NCBI GenBank assembly: GCA_020636315.1
Contig: JACJYA010000016.1
Coordinates: 135,582 to 199,581 of the forward strand
Length of the DNA: 64,000 nt
From: Lewinellaceae bacterium
GTDB lineage: Bacteria; Bacteroidota; Bacteroidia; Chitinophagales; Saprospiraceae
Direction: 5' to 3'
Below are positions 35,070-44,348 of the stretch, piece by piece. The notes under the pieces were generated by a model, which was given only the letters and a program-made list of their open reading frames with translations, did no database searches and was not told where the DNA came from. The translations under genes were made by a program, and so were the position numbers. How positions within the stretch are numbered: the first letter of the stretch is position 1; each line of letters opens with the position of its first letter.

Positions 35070-36650
35070 ATGAAGTTTGACCGACTTTTAGCTAATCTGG
35101 TATTTTTTTTGTTGCCATTTACAGCTTCCCTGAACGCTCAGGATACTATACCAGTAAATTCCGATGAGCACTGGTGGTCGGGTGTAATACACCTCGGTGA
35201 GCAAATGCCCCATACCGGTACGTTTTCTTTTGACTTTTCGCATTCCTGGTCTCCCAACCAGCTACAACCCCTTCTGGTTTCCAGCCAGGGGCGATACATT
35301 TACAGCGATCAGCCTTTTGCCTATACCATTTCGATGAAAGAGATCCAACTCAACGGAACAGGAGAATTTGTGATCCGGAAAGCTGGCAATACCCTGAAGG
35401 AAGCTTACCTGGCGGCCTCAAAAAGCCATTTTCCGTTCTCCGGGAAAATTCCCGATACCATCATGTTCACTAAACCGCAGTACAACACCTGGATCGAACT
35501 CACCCATAACCAGAACCAGGAGGATGTTCTCGCTTACGCCCGGTCCATGCTGGACAACGGCCTGCCTGCCGGCGTTCTGATGATTGACGATACCTGGCAG
35601 GAAGATTACGGCGTATGGGATTTTCATCCCGGGCGGTTTCCGGCCCCCAGGGCCATGATGGATAGCCTGCACGCTATGGGCTTTAAGGTGATGCTCTGGG
35701 TTTGCCCATTCGTAAGCCCTGATTCGAGGGAATACCGCCTGCTGAAGATTGGCCCGTATGATGCATTTATCAAAGAGGCTGGTGGAAATGAACCCAAAAT
35801 GGTTCGCTGGTGGAACGGCGTAAGCGCAGTGCTGGACTTTTCCAACCCTGCCGCCCGGAAGTGGTTTGAGGAGCGCCTGGGCCATTTACAGGAAACCTAT
35901 GGGGTGGACGGATTCAAACTGGATGCCGGCGACACCGAATTTTACCACAACGCTGCTTATTTTGACTCCACCCTAACCGCAAATGACCACAGCCGCATGT
36001 TTGCGGAGATCGGGTTGAAATATCCCCTCAACGAGTACCGGGCCTGCTGGCAGATGGGAGGACAAGCGCTGGCCCAGCGCCTTTGGGATAAGAACCACGA
36101 CTGGATGGACGTACAAAAACTGATCCCGCATATCGGCCTACAGGGGCTCATGGGATATCCTTATGCCTGCCCCGACATGATCGGAGGCGGAGAGTATATC
36201 AATTTTAAAAGCATAAAGGCCATCGACCAGGAATTGGTCGTGCGGGCTGCTCAGGTACATGCCCTGATGCCTATGATGCAATTTTCAGTCAACCCGTTCA
36301 GAATACTGGATGAAGAACATCTGGCCGCCATAAAAGAGTCGGTGCAACTCAAAGAAAAATTTGCACCTCTGGTTTTAGAACTGGCGGTTAGAGCCTCACA
36401 AACGGGAGAGCCTGTCGTCCGGCTGATGGAATACGAATTCCCCCATCAGGGGTATGCTGAGATCAAAGATCAATTCATGCTGGGCCCCGATTACCTGATG
36501 GCCCCCGTGGTGGAAAAAGGCGCGAAAGAAAGAAAGGTTGTCTTACCAAAAGGAGATTGGGAAGGGTTTGACGGAAAAACCTACCAGGGAGGTAAAACCA
36601 TCACGGTCGAAGTTGGGCTGGCTACAGTACCTTTTTTTAAAAAATTGTAA
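35070..36650 (+). CDS. GH31 family enzyme of the MYORG-like type
   Basis: A 526-residue secreted TIM-barrel glycosidase. The order of motifs PQYNTWIEL, IDDTWQEDYGVWDFHPGRFP, GFKVMLWVCPF, MVRWWNGVSAVLDFSNPAARKWF and GVDGFKLDAGD matches the GH31 branch that includes animal MYORG. Asp285 in KLDAGD is the likely nucleophile, and the CPDMIGGG segment is the probable acid/base region. MYORG-type enzymes act on alpha-galactosides, so alpha-galactosidase is a reasonable guess; alpha-glucosidase or alpha-xylosidase remain possible. It is the last intact gene of the SusC operon, followed by a sulfatase remnant. Confidence 0.85.
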   Translation: MKFDRLLANLVFFLLPFTASLNAQDTIPVNSDEHWWSGVIHLGEQMPHTGTFSFDFSHSWSPNQLQPLLVSSQGRYIYSDQPFAYTISMKEIQLNGTGEFVIRKAGNTLKEAYLAASKSHFPFSGKIPDTIMFTKPQYNTWIELTHNQNQEDVLAYARSMLDNGLPAGVLMIDDTWQEDYGVWDFHPGRFPAPRAMMDSLHAMGFKVMLWVCPFVSPDSREYRLLKIGPYDAFIKEAGGNEPKMVRWWNGVSAVLDFSNPAARKWFEERLGHLQETYGVDGFKLDAGDTEFYHNAAYFDSTLTANDHSRMFAEIGLKYPLNEYRACWQMGGQALAQRLWDKNHDWMDVQKLIPHIGLQGLMGYPYACPDMIGGGEYINFKSIKAIDQELVVRAAQVHALMPMMQFSVNPFRILDEEHLAAIKESVQLKEKFAPLVLELAVRASQTGEPVVRLMEYEFPHQGYAEIKDQFMLGPDYLMAPVVEKGAKERKVVLPKGDWEGFDGKTYQGGKTITVEVGLATVPFFKKL

Positions 36651-36652
36651 CA

Positions 36653-36814
36653 CCCTCAAAAGGCATCGAGGGCAGTACCCTAGTGCTCCTTACCGGCGAT
36701 AATGGCGCCGACAAGCCCATCGTCTCCATGCTGAACGGCCGGGAAGTGGCCGGGGCTAAAAGGCTTTCCACTGACGCCGCGCACTATAAAGGCCGCCGGC
36801 TGGAAGGCCACTAA
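36653..36814 (+). pseudogene. Internal sulfatase fragment
   Basis: Directly after the GH31 gene a 53-codon frame reads GSTLVLLTGDNGADKPIVSM, then NGREVAGAKRLSTDAAHY, and stops at 36812-36814. Sulfatases carry this region as 'NTLVxFTGDNGT...NGxxVxGxKGxTTDxGTRVPLI'. Both ends of the gene are missing, and the text degenerates after STDA, where VPLI would be expected. It is a second sulfatase remnant and too short to be listed as an ordinary gene. Confidence 0.8.
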
Positions 36815-36880
36815 TGATAACCAACCTCAAAGTGTAGGTTACACGCTCCCCGCCAACGCCTCCTCAGTGAAAAAAATAAA

Positions 36881-39169
36881 ATGCGATCAGGTATAACAAT
36901 CCTTCTGGCCTCTTCCTTGTTGCTCACCCAACCTTCCTTCGCCCAAAACACCTCCAAATGGGCCCTCACCGGCACCCAGGCCCGCCAGGGATACGACCCC
37001 TACCTCCAGGAACTCTACTGGCAGCTCAACGACAGCCCCATGCAGCAGAAACTGCGCAACGTGAAACCCTTTCCGGTAGGCGTCGTTTACTACCAGCAGC
37101 GGGGCGAAAAGCTGGAGGACGCCAAACGGGAATTTGAAACGATCAGAGACTTAGGCTTCACTGCCCTGAAACAGGTGCAGCTCGTAGCCCCCTACAACCC
37201 TCCGGGCTATGAGGAAGAAGTCTTCCACGCCGCGATCGACATCGGCATCTCCCCCTGGTATTACGGCAAAGGCGGCTGGGTGGACATCACCCCCGAACTG
37301 CTGGCCGAGCTGGGCATCGATATGGAATTAACGGAAGAGAACATGCCCGCCATTCAGCAACACCCTAGGATGATCGACCACCAGAAAAAAGTGTGGCATG
37401 AGCGGGTGGAACGTATGGATGAAAAACCGGCCAAACCCAAGGGCATGGGCGAGCCGGGCCGCAACAACCCCTGGATGCCGGAACGCCTGCTGCCACCCTT
37501 CGCCAAATGGCTGGAATTGGAGTATAAAACGGTGAATACCCTGAAAGACGCCTGGAACTGCGGCTATACCGGCTCCTGCAATTTCACCACCTTCCGCGAG
37601 GCCGCCCAAGAACTCAAAGGAACAGGCTTTGACCAGTACGGCAATGGCAGGGGCCCGCTGTCCAGGGACTTCCGCCGCTTCCGCGACGCCATGAAATTCC
37701 AGTCGGAACTCATCGTAGAAAACTATCAGAAGACTATGAGCCTGTACTACGAATGGGACCCCGCCGAGCCCGAACGCACCGGCGGACACCAACTCTTCGA
37801 GAACCAGGCGGTAAATGCCTGGGACCTGGAAGGGCAGGCCAAAACAGCCTCCATTGGCGGCTCTTTCTATTCTTCCATTCACCTGGCCCACCACTTCTTC
37901 CTCATCGAGAACGAGATCATGCGTCCCGTTTACTGGCAGGCGCGCACCGTGGCCGATATGTTCAAGGGGGGCTGGGCGGCAACCTGGGAATCTACCGGCG
38001 GCCCCACCCAGTGGAGCGGCCACCAGGGTAATACGGTGGACGGCAATACCATGAGCCAGCTCATCGTCTCCTATCTGGCCGCCGGCCTGAAGGGCATCGG
38101 CTTCTGGATGTGGAACTCGCGGGGCGAAGGCTGGGAAGTTGGCGAATACGCCCTGACGGACATACAAGGGCACCCCTCCGACAGGGCCGTGGTGGCCGGC
38201 AACTTTTCCAAAAAACTGCAAGAGCAGCGCTTCGAGCTCTGGGAAGCTGTCGATGAACCTACCGTCGGTATCCTCTACAGTTGGGAGAACGAGGCCATGC
38301 TCGGCCGCCTCTCCATGGGCGCATACAACCTGAATACGCCGGTGTACAAAACCAACCGCGACCGGCAGTTCCGCCAGCTGCACACCGAAGCCCGCATGGG
38401 CCTCTCGCGCGCCCTGATGAACAACAACATCCCTTTCGAGTACCTCACCGAGCGCGACCTGGACGCCGGGCTGGCGGCCCGCTACCCCATCATCTACCTG
38501 CCCTGCTTGCTGGCGCTGAAAGACGAGCACGTGAAGATCATCAAAGAATACGTCCGGCAGGGCGGCCGCCTGGTGGCGGACTTCCCGGTGCTCATGCTGG
38601 ACACCTACGGGCGCCTGAACAAGCAAAAGGAAGGTTCCGATTTTGCCGAGCTGTTTGGCCTGCAGATCGCTGATTACTACCACTCCTTCAACCGGAATAT
38701 GGTATTCGACGGCGACAGCCTGTACACGCAGTATGGTGTTCTTAAATTGAACGGCGCAAAGGTGGTAAATACTTTCACCAACGGCGTGCCTGCGTTGACT
38801 TCCCACCTATACGGCGAGGGGGAGGCGGTACTGATCAATTTTGAAGCCAGCCGCATGACGTACCTGCCGGGTAACGATAAGATGGAAGACATCGTCACCT
38901 TCTGCACCCTGGGCGACATCCGCCCACCCTTTGAAGTAAAGGGCAACAAAAAAAGCATGGTGATGCGCCGCGCCGCCCCGGCCGCCGACCATTATTTTAT
39001 CCTGAACGATGGGCCGGCGGAAGAGATCGTCATCCGGTCGGATGTGATCCGCTACCGGGCGGCGGAGAATGTTTATACAGGAGAGCAGCTACAGCTCATT
39101 CAAGACGGGTTTACCGTTAAAGTACCGGAAAGGTCAGGCGTGTGGGTGCGGGCGGTGAAGGGGGAGTAG
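36881..39169 (+). CDS. GH42-like beta-galactosidase
   Basis: 762 residues with a signal peptide (MRSGITILLASSLLLTQPSFAQ). The N-terminal TIM barrel (about 60-440) includes ELVAPYNP-like strands and KDAWNCGYTGSCNFTTF. The likely nucleophile is Glu370 in ATWESTGGPTQWSG, corresponding to the 'mE..pg..nW' motif of GH42. A flavodoxin-like beta-galactosidase trimerisation domain follows (about 460-640; VGILYSWENEAML, GLSRALMNNNIPFEYLTERDL, YVRQGGRLVADFPV), then a small C-terminal beta domain. Beta-galactosidase or alpha-L-arabinopyranosidase-type activity is likely. It starts 230 bp after the GH31 gene with a sulfatase relic in between, so it may be on a separate transcript. Confidence 0.8.
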   Translation: MRSGITILLASSLLLTQPSFAQNTSKWALTGTQARQGYDPYLQELYWQLNDSPMQQKLRNVKPFPVGVVYYQQRGEKLEDAKREFETIRDLGFTALKQVQLVAPYNPPGYEEEVFHAAIDIGISPWYYGKGGWVDITPELLAELGIDMELTEENMPAIQQHPRMIDHQKKVWHERVERMDEKPAKPKGMGEPGRNNPWMPERLLPPFAKWLELEYKTVNTLKDAWNCGYTGSCNFTTFREAAQELKGTGFDQYGNGRGPLSRDFRRFRDAMKFQSELIVENYQKTMSLYYEWDPAEPERTGGHQLFENQAVNAWDLEGQAKTASIGGSFYSSIHLAHHFFLIENEIMRPVYWQARTVADMFKGGWAATWESTGGPTQWSGHQGNTVDGNTMSQLIVSYLAAGLKGIGFWMWNSRGEGWEVGEYALTDIQGHPSDRAVVAGNFSKKLQEQRFELWEAVDEPTVGILYSWENEAMLGRLSMGAYNLNTPVYKTNRDRQFRQLHTEARMGLSRALMNNNIPFEYLTERDLDAGLAARYPIIYLPCLLALKDEHVKIIKEYVRQGGRLVADFPVLMLDTYGRLNKQKEGSDFAELFGLQIADYYHSFNRNMVFDGDSLYTQYGVLKLNGAKVVNTFTNGVPALTSHLYGEGEAVLINFEASRMTYLPGNDKMEDIVTFCTLGDIRPPFEVKGNKKSMVMRRAAPAADHYFILNDGPAEEIVIRSDVIRYRAAENVYTGEQLQLIQDGFTVKVPERSGVWVRAVKGE

Positions 39170-39186
39170 GGGGGCTATCAGTCTGG

Positions 39187-39298
39187 CGCTGGACAAAGTC
39201 GGACACGAGCGAAGCGACTGACGATAGTAATTCGGAACGCGGAAGTCGGAATGGCTTTGGGCGTTCCGCCATCCTTTGGCTAGCAGTAGTGTCCAGCG
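39187..39298. repeat. Nested inverted repeat before the 39290 relic
   Basis: CGCTGGACA (39187-39195) is the exact inverse of TGTCCAGCG (39290-39298). Inside it, GGAACGC (39234-39240) is the inverse of GCGTTCC (39261-39267). The 112-bp block between the GH42-like stop and a broken gene can fold as one long interrupted hairpin, as a MITE-like or REP-like element would. Confidence 0.45.
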
Positions 39299-39798
39299 GG
39301 ATAGTTCAATTAAGTGTGTATGGAGGAAGGGTGGATGTACATACGCTGGCCGTGGATACCCTCTACGAAGACGCCAATGGCAAGCACGGGGAGGAATACA
39401 GCACGCTACTGCCCGGCGCCCATGGCAAAGGCCTATCCTCCGGACAAGGCATACTGGTATACTCCAATAATGGGGAGCCTTCCGAGGAAGCGCCTCAGCA
39501 GTTCGATATCGAATCCGGCGTTTTGGCGGAGTGGGATGGGAATAACTGGAAGGTGGGTAAACCCACCAGCCGGGGCGGCCCCTGGAAAAACACCTTCGTG
39601 AAAGCAGGCCGGCCCTCAGACCCCTATCTGATCGGTTTCTACGATAAAAAGAGCCTGGAACTATCACACGATTCACCGGAATCGGCCACTTTCGATATCG
39701 AAATGGACCCCGTAGGCCACGGCCCCTGGATGTTGTATCAACAAGTGACCGTGGGGCCGGGAGATACCTGGAAGACTATGCCAGGCTGGGATACGTAA
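39290..39798 (+). pseudogene. C-terminal remnant of a secreted glycan-locus protein
   Basis: The open frame from about 39290 reads VQLSVYGGRVDVHTLAVDTL and FDIESGVLAEWDGNNWKV, then ESATFDIEMDPVGHGPWML and a 'VGPGDTW' strand before stopping at 39798. There is no signal peptide or proper start. The frame opens inside a repeat element, and the final beta-strand (usually an aromatic-Arg-F/L ending) is lost. It resembles the C-terminal beta-sandwich of large hypothetical proteins in Bacteroidota glycan loci, but I cannot name the family. It is best read as a broken gene end; a short functional protein is unlikely. Confidence 0.5.
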
Positions 39799-39925
39799 CC
39801 TCCGCCTCCGCCACAGGCGCCAGTTCACGCACCCTCGAATACGCCTATGATGATTTCTGCATCAAAATACGGCGTCTTAATATTCAATCAATAAACGCAG
39901 AATGCTGACAAACCACTCTGAGGGG

Positions 39926-40057
39926 TCATAAAAAAAAGATCAGAATAACCAGCATGGCCATCAGCAGGAAAAGGAAAAGATATTCCAGCAACAGCCACCG
40001 CCAGTAGTGTTTCGTTCTGGATTTTTTGCGCGCCCATTCCAGTATGGCATTCCACAT
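39926..40057 (-). CDS. 43-residue single-pass membrane protein under an HTCS-type operator
   Basis: From an ATG at 40057 the frame encodes MWNAILEWARKKSRTKHYWR, then a continuous hydrophobic helix of about 22 residues (WLLLEYLFLFLLMAMLVILI, then FFL) and a TGA. The N-terminal half is strongly basic and Trp-rich, so the protein should sit in the inner membrane with the basic end inside. I recognise no family. Real-gene support comes from its promoter: TATTTTTG at 40106-40099, with the 36-bp operator exactly 19 bp further upstream, as at four other promoters here. It lies 118 bp downstream of the HTCS gene on the same strand. It could modulate the HTCS or a transporter; the function is unknown. 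Confidence 0.55.
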   Translation of the reverse strand: MWNAILEWARKKSRTKHYWRWLLLEYLFLFLLMAMLVILIFFL

Positions 40058-40098
40058 AACAATCAGATCGTTAAACTGTGAAAAAGAAATTAACGATC

Positions 40099-40161
40099 CA
40101 AAAATAGGCGGCTTTCCGGCCCTCCATGTGGAATTTTGTCTCTAAGAAGGCTTAAATATGT
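40099..40161 (-). promoter_or_regulatory. Operator C with -7 box for the 43-residue membrane protein
   Basis: Read towards the small gene, 40161 to 40126 gives a distal half ACATATTTAA, then AGAG and a proximal half ACAAAATTCCACAT. After 19 bp comes TATTTTTG (40106-40099), a perfect TAnnTTTG box, 41 bp before the ATG. It lies between the HTCS stop codon and the small gene. Confidence 0.6.
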
Positions 40162-40175
40162 ACCACTAATAATAA

Positions 40176-43100
40176 TTAAACTGCGGATTGCCGTTTTTTT
40201 TCCATGAATTGGGTTGGCGTGAGATGATAATACTTCTTAAACTTTTTGCTGAAGTACTGAGAATCACTGAAACCCACCGAATAGGCAACTTCCGCTACGG
40301 AAATATCAGCTTCTGAGGCCAACAACTGCGCCGCTCTTTTTAACCGGATCATATTGATGAATTCCTTGACGGATTGGTCGGTCAGGGCGCTGAATTTTCG
40401 GTAAAGCACTGAGCGGCTCATTCCCAGCTCCTGTGCAAACTGTTCGACGCCAAATTCCGCATCGCCGATGTGCTGCTCGATCAGGGCAATGGCCTTTTTC
40501 ATAAAAACGCCATCTGCCGAAGGTATATCAACAGCCTCCGGCTGAAGCACACTCCGGCTGAAATACCGTTTCAACTGTTTTCTGCTGTTGAGCAGGTTGA
40601 ATATCCGGGCTTTAAGAAAGCGGAATTTGAATGGTTTGGTCACGTAATCATCAGCGCCGGTTTCCAGCCCGTGTATCCACCGTTCCTCGTTGGTATTGGC
40701 CGTCAGCAGAATAATGGGAATGTGGCTGGTGCGGTCGTCGTTCTTTAACTCCTGGCATAAGGCTACACCATCTTTACGCGGCATCATGATGTCGCTGATG
40801 ATGATATCCGGCAAATGCCGCAGGGCCTGGCTGCAACCTTCTTCTCCATCTTCGGCTTCAAGCACCTGAAAGTAGCCCTGGAAGCTCATGCGGATAAAAC
40901 TCCTTACATCTGAATTGTCTTCAACGATCAAAAGGACAGGCTTTTCTTTAGAACCTGCAGGCGATATGGGTGGAACAGAAGAGACCAGGCCCGCTGTCTG
41001 ATCCTCTTCCGGGATAATGAAATCATAGCCGGGTTCCGGATCATTTCCAACAAAATCTGTAGTGTCCAGGGGGCCGGAAGGTTGTCGAACCGGCAGAACA
41101 ACCGTAAAGCAACTGCCTTTGCCTTCCTCGCTATCCAGTTCAATGGCGCCGCCGTGCAGTTCAACCAGCGCCCTGGAATAGGCCAACCCGATGCCTGTGC
41201 CGCCTGGCCTCGTCGGCCGGGAGTAAGAACCTTCGGAGATAACCTGATAGAAACGGTCAAAGACATGAGGCTGGTGTTCGGGGGCAATCCCGATACCATT
41301 ATCCTGGACGATGATCTGATACTGGCCGTCTCTTCCACCCCGGCGCAGGGACAGGCGTACCTCATCCTTTGTAAATTTGAAAGCATTGGACAGAAGGTTA
41401 TAAATGACCTTTTCCAGTTTGTCGGGGTCAAACTCAGCATATATTTTGTCAAACGCGCTTTCAAAACTATAGTGTATTTGTTTGCTGGCCGCCAGCCCGT
41501 CGAAGGCCTTTTTAAGCCCCCGAATAAAGCTAACCACGTCCCGGCGCTCCACTTCAAGTTCCATTTTATTGTCATCGATCTTGCGGAATTCCAGCAGTTC
41601 GTTGATCAACCGGAGCAATCGCTGAGTATTGCGCTGCACCAGGCCAAGTTGTTGTCTGGCGTCAGGGGCAATATCTTCTCTGGAGATCAGGTTCTCCACC
41701 GGGGCGGTGATCAGGGTAAGGGGCGTGCGGAATTCGTGAGATATATTAGTAAAAAAGGCCAGCTTCAACCGGTTGACCTCTTCCATTTTTTCTCTTTCAA
41801 GATCTTTGATTCGAAGGTCGTTTTTCATTCTTTCCCGCATCAAAAAAGCATGGCGAAAGCCCAGGAGCATCAGTAGAGAAAAGACGATGTAGGCGGCATA
41901 AGCCCAGTTGGTTTTCCAGAAGGGAGGAAGGATCTTCAGCTTCAACGCTTTTCCTTCTTCATTCCATACCCCATCGTTGTTGGCGGCCTTGACCAGGAAA
42001 GTATAGGTTCCGGGGTTCAGGTTAGTGAATGTTGCCGTACGGCGGGTGCCGATATAGCTCCACTCATCCATAAATCCTTCCAGTTTGTATGCATATTGAT
42101 TCTTTTCACTGGAGGTAAAATTGAGCGCGGTGAATTCCAGAGAAAAGACCTGGCTCTGTTGGTGGTTGAGCGTTAGTTCCGACAACTCGCTTATGGGGCG
42201 CTCCAGAGGTGAGCCTTCTTCCCCTGCCGTTACATACTGGTCGAATACCTTCAGCCCGGTTATCTCAATGGCCGGTTTGTATGGATTGTCTTTGATCTCT
42301 TCCGGGAGGAAATGATTGAATCCGTTGATACCTCCAAAATACAACTCTCCGGAGTGCGCTTTCAGGCCGGCACTGTAAGAGAACTGATTGCTCTGCAGGC
42401 CATCTTTTTTGCAATAGTTCCTAAAGTGATTCTTCCCCCCTCCTATATTGGCCACCAGCAGTTTGGCGGGGTCCGCTCTGGAAAGCCCCTCATTGGTGCT
42501 CATCCACAGAAAACCCTTGTTGTCCTCAAAAACAGTGTGAACCGTATTGCTGGGCAGGCCGTCTGAGACGGTATAGTTGCGAAATTGCCGGCCGTCGGCC
42601 CCTAGAAGGAATAACCCACCGCCCTCTGTACCGATCCAGATATTGTGATGGCTGTCTTCGAAAAATGCCCGGCTGTCAAAAGGCCGTATGGCCTGGCCGG
42701 CCTCTCCCTCCAAAAATTTCAGCGCACCGGAAACAGGGTCGAAATAGCGCACGCCTTTACCTCCTACCCAAATGCGCCCTTCTCTGGATTCATACAACTC
42801 AGTGACCCTTTCCAGATAGGGGTCATCACTGGCCAGCCCCTGGGTCCGGATATGGGTGAAATGGCCGGATTCGGGATTGAAAAGTTCTAACCCTCCCAGG
42901 GTGCCCACCCAGAAGCGCCCTGCTCCGTCTTCCAGAAGGGCCCAGACATTGTTGTTACAAATGCTGTGCGGATCTTCCGGTATATGCTTGTAAGTTGCGG
43001 TTATGCCCCTTCCTTTTTCCAGACGCTGCAGCCCCCCGGTATAGGTCCCGATCCAGATGCGATGACGGCGGTCTTCATACAGAGCCGCCACCACATTACT

Positions 43101-44315
43101 GCTCAAACCGTTTTCCTCTTTTTGAAGGCAATACTCGACCGTTTGCTTTCGGGGATTAAAATAGTTGAGGCCTCCTCCGTCTGTGCCTACCCATACCCCT
43201 TGCTCGTGGTCTTCCAGAAAACACAAGACGGACCTGTGGCTCAGCCCGTTTTCCTTTTCCGGGCCCATCCCTGTATGGTGGAATTTTTTGTTGTTCCGGT
43301 TATGAACGCAGATCCCTCCATCAAATGTGCCAACCCAAAGGATGCCTTCCTGGTCTTTGAAAAAAGTGTAAACGGAATTACTGGCAAGGGAATGTGCAGA
43401 ACCGGGATGGTATTTGATATAGGAAAACTCCTCTTTTTGCGGATTGTAGATGGTTATGCCTCCGCCATCAGTGGCCAGCCAGATGCGCCCCGCTTCATCC
43501 TCGGTAATATCTTTGACAATACTATGCGGCAGGCTTCCCGGGGCAGCAGTGAAGTGGCTCAGGCGCCGGCGGCCCTGATCCAGCCGGAAGGCTCCGTTAC
43601 CCTGAGTGGCCACCCACAGGTTGCCCATTTGGTCTTCAAAGAGTTTTTTGGCGGTTTTACCCGCTTCTTCCGATGATTTAAAAGGGAAAAATTCCCAGGC
43701 AAAATTGTTCCGGTTAAGCCTGTACAGCCCGGGGGCATCTGTTGCCACCCAGAATTCCCCATTCCGGCACTCCAATATTGAGGATACATCTTCAAAGGCC
43801 GGCAGGCCCTGCCCTGGAGGTGGTGATATTGAAGCAAATTTGTTCTCATCAGGCTGCCAGAGGCTGAGCCCACCTTTCAGTGTACCCACCCATATACGGC
43901 CGGATTCGTCTTCATAAATGGAACGAATAAAGTGGTCCTTCAAACCGGCCGGCCGGCCGTGAAGGCCCCCGAAACGCATAAAACACCCTTTGTTGCGGTC
44001 ATACCGGTTCAATCCGTTCTTTGTACCCACCCACAGGCGGCCGGCACGGTCTTCCAGCAGAGCATACACTTTGTTATCACTAAGCGAAGAACTATCCTGC
44101 TTCAAATGCCGGAACACAGCAAACTGATACCCATCATAACGGTTCAGCCCATCATTAGTGCCGATCCATAAATATCCCCGGCTATCTTTTATAATGCAGT
44201 TCACCGTATTCTGAGACAGGCCGTGTTCTACATTGAGCTGGTCAAAACGGACGGGTTGGGCATACAGGCCTGAACAAAAGAGCAGCAACCAAAAAATCCG
44301 GAGGGTGCGGGCCAT
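40176..44315 (-). CDS. Hybrid two-component system regulator (HTCS)
   Basis: A 1379-residue one-protein two-component system that senses glycan fragments in the periplasm and activates transcription. In order: signal peptide/N-terminal anchor; about 14 ligand-sensing propeller repeats forming two Reg_prop beta-propellers (about 20-700; repeated 'G-x-I-W-I/V-G-T'); a Y_Y_Y Ig-like domain (about 705-785); a transmembrane helix (about 795-818); HisKA with phospho-acceptor His860 in NISHEFRTPLTLI; HATPase (VIYNLLSNAFKFT, DNGIGI, GGTGIGLAYS); receiver domain with Asp1175 in SDIMMP; and an AraC HTH (about 1275-1379). All catalytic parts are intact. It is the only AraC-type regulator in the window, so it is the natural reader of the five operators. 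Its ligand is unknown. Confidence 0.95.
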   Translation of the reverse strand: MARTLRIFWLLLFCSGLYAQPVRFDQLNVEHGLSQNTVNCIIKDSRGYLWIGTNDGLNRYDGYQFAVFRHLKQDSSSLSDNKVYALLEDRAGRLWVGTKNGLNRYDRNKGCFMRFGGLHGRPAGLKDHFIRSIYEDESGRIWVGTLKGGLSLWQPDENKFASISPPPGQGLPAFEDVSSILECRNGEFWVATDAPGLYRLNRNNFAWEFFPFKSSEEAGKTAKKLFEDQMGNLWVATQGNGAFRLDQGRRRLSHFTAAPGSLPHSIVKDITEDEAGRIWLATDGGGITIYNPQKEEFSYIKYHPGSAHSLASNSVYTFFKDQEGILWVGTFDGGICVHNRNNKKFHHTGMGPEKENGLSHRSVLCFLEDHEQGVWVGTDGGGLNYFNPRKQTVEYCLQKEENGLSSNVVAALYEDRRHRIWIGTYTGGLQRLEKGRGITATYKHIPEDPHSICNNNVWALLEDGAGRFWVGTLGGLELFNPESGHFTHIRTQGLASDDPYLERVTELYESREGRIWVGGKGVRYFDPVSGALKFLEGEAGQAIRPFDSRAFFEDSHHNIWIGTEGGGLFLLGADGRQFRNYTVSDGLPSNTVHTVFEDNKGFLWMSTNEGLSRADPAKLLVANIGGGKNHFRNYCKKDGLQSNQFSYSAGLKAHSGELYFGGINGFNHFLPEEIKDNPYKPAIEITGLKVFDQYVTAGEEGSPLERPISELSELTLNHQQSQVFSLEFTALNFTSSEKNQYAYKLEGFMDEWSYIGTRRTATFTNLNPGTYTFLVKAANNDGVWNEEGKALKLKILPPFWKTNWAYAAYIVFSLLMLLGFRHAFLMRERMKNDLRIKDLEREKMEEVNRLKLAFFTNISHEFRTPLTLITAPVENLISREDIAPDARQQLGLVQRNTQRLLRLINELLEFRKIDDNKMELEVERRDVVSFIRGLKKAFDGLAASKQIHYSFESAFDKIYAEFDPDKLEKVIYNLLSNAFKFTKDEVRLSLRRGGRDGQYQIIVQDNGIGIAPEHQPHVFDRFYQVISEGSYSRPTRPGGTGIGLAYSRALVELHGGAIELDSEEGKGSCFTVVLPVRQPSGPLDTTDFVGNDPEPGYDFIIPEEDQTAGLVSSVPPISPAGSKEKPVLLIVEDNSDVRSFIRMSFQGYFQVLEAEDGEEGCSQALRHLPDIIISDIMMPRKDGVALCQELKNDDRTSHIPIILLTANTNEERWIHGLETGADDYVTKPFKFRFLKARIFNLLNSRKQLKRYFSRSVLQPEAVDIPSADGVFMKKAIALIEQHIGDAEFGVEQFAQELGMSRSVLYRKFSALTDQSVKEFINMIRLKRAAQLLASEADISVAEVAYSVGFSDSQYFSKKFKKYYHLTPTQFMEKKRQSAV

Positions 44316-44348
44316 ATCGGAAATAATTATCTATCGTACAGTGCATTT

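Noticed and set aside
37328..38806. Long antisense open frame (492 codons) opposite the GH42-like gene
   Set aside because: It is a shadow of a GC-rich coding strand: no signal peptide, no domain, and the plus strand encodes a convincing enzyme.
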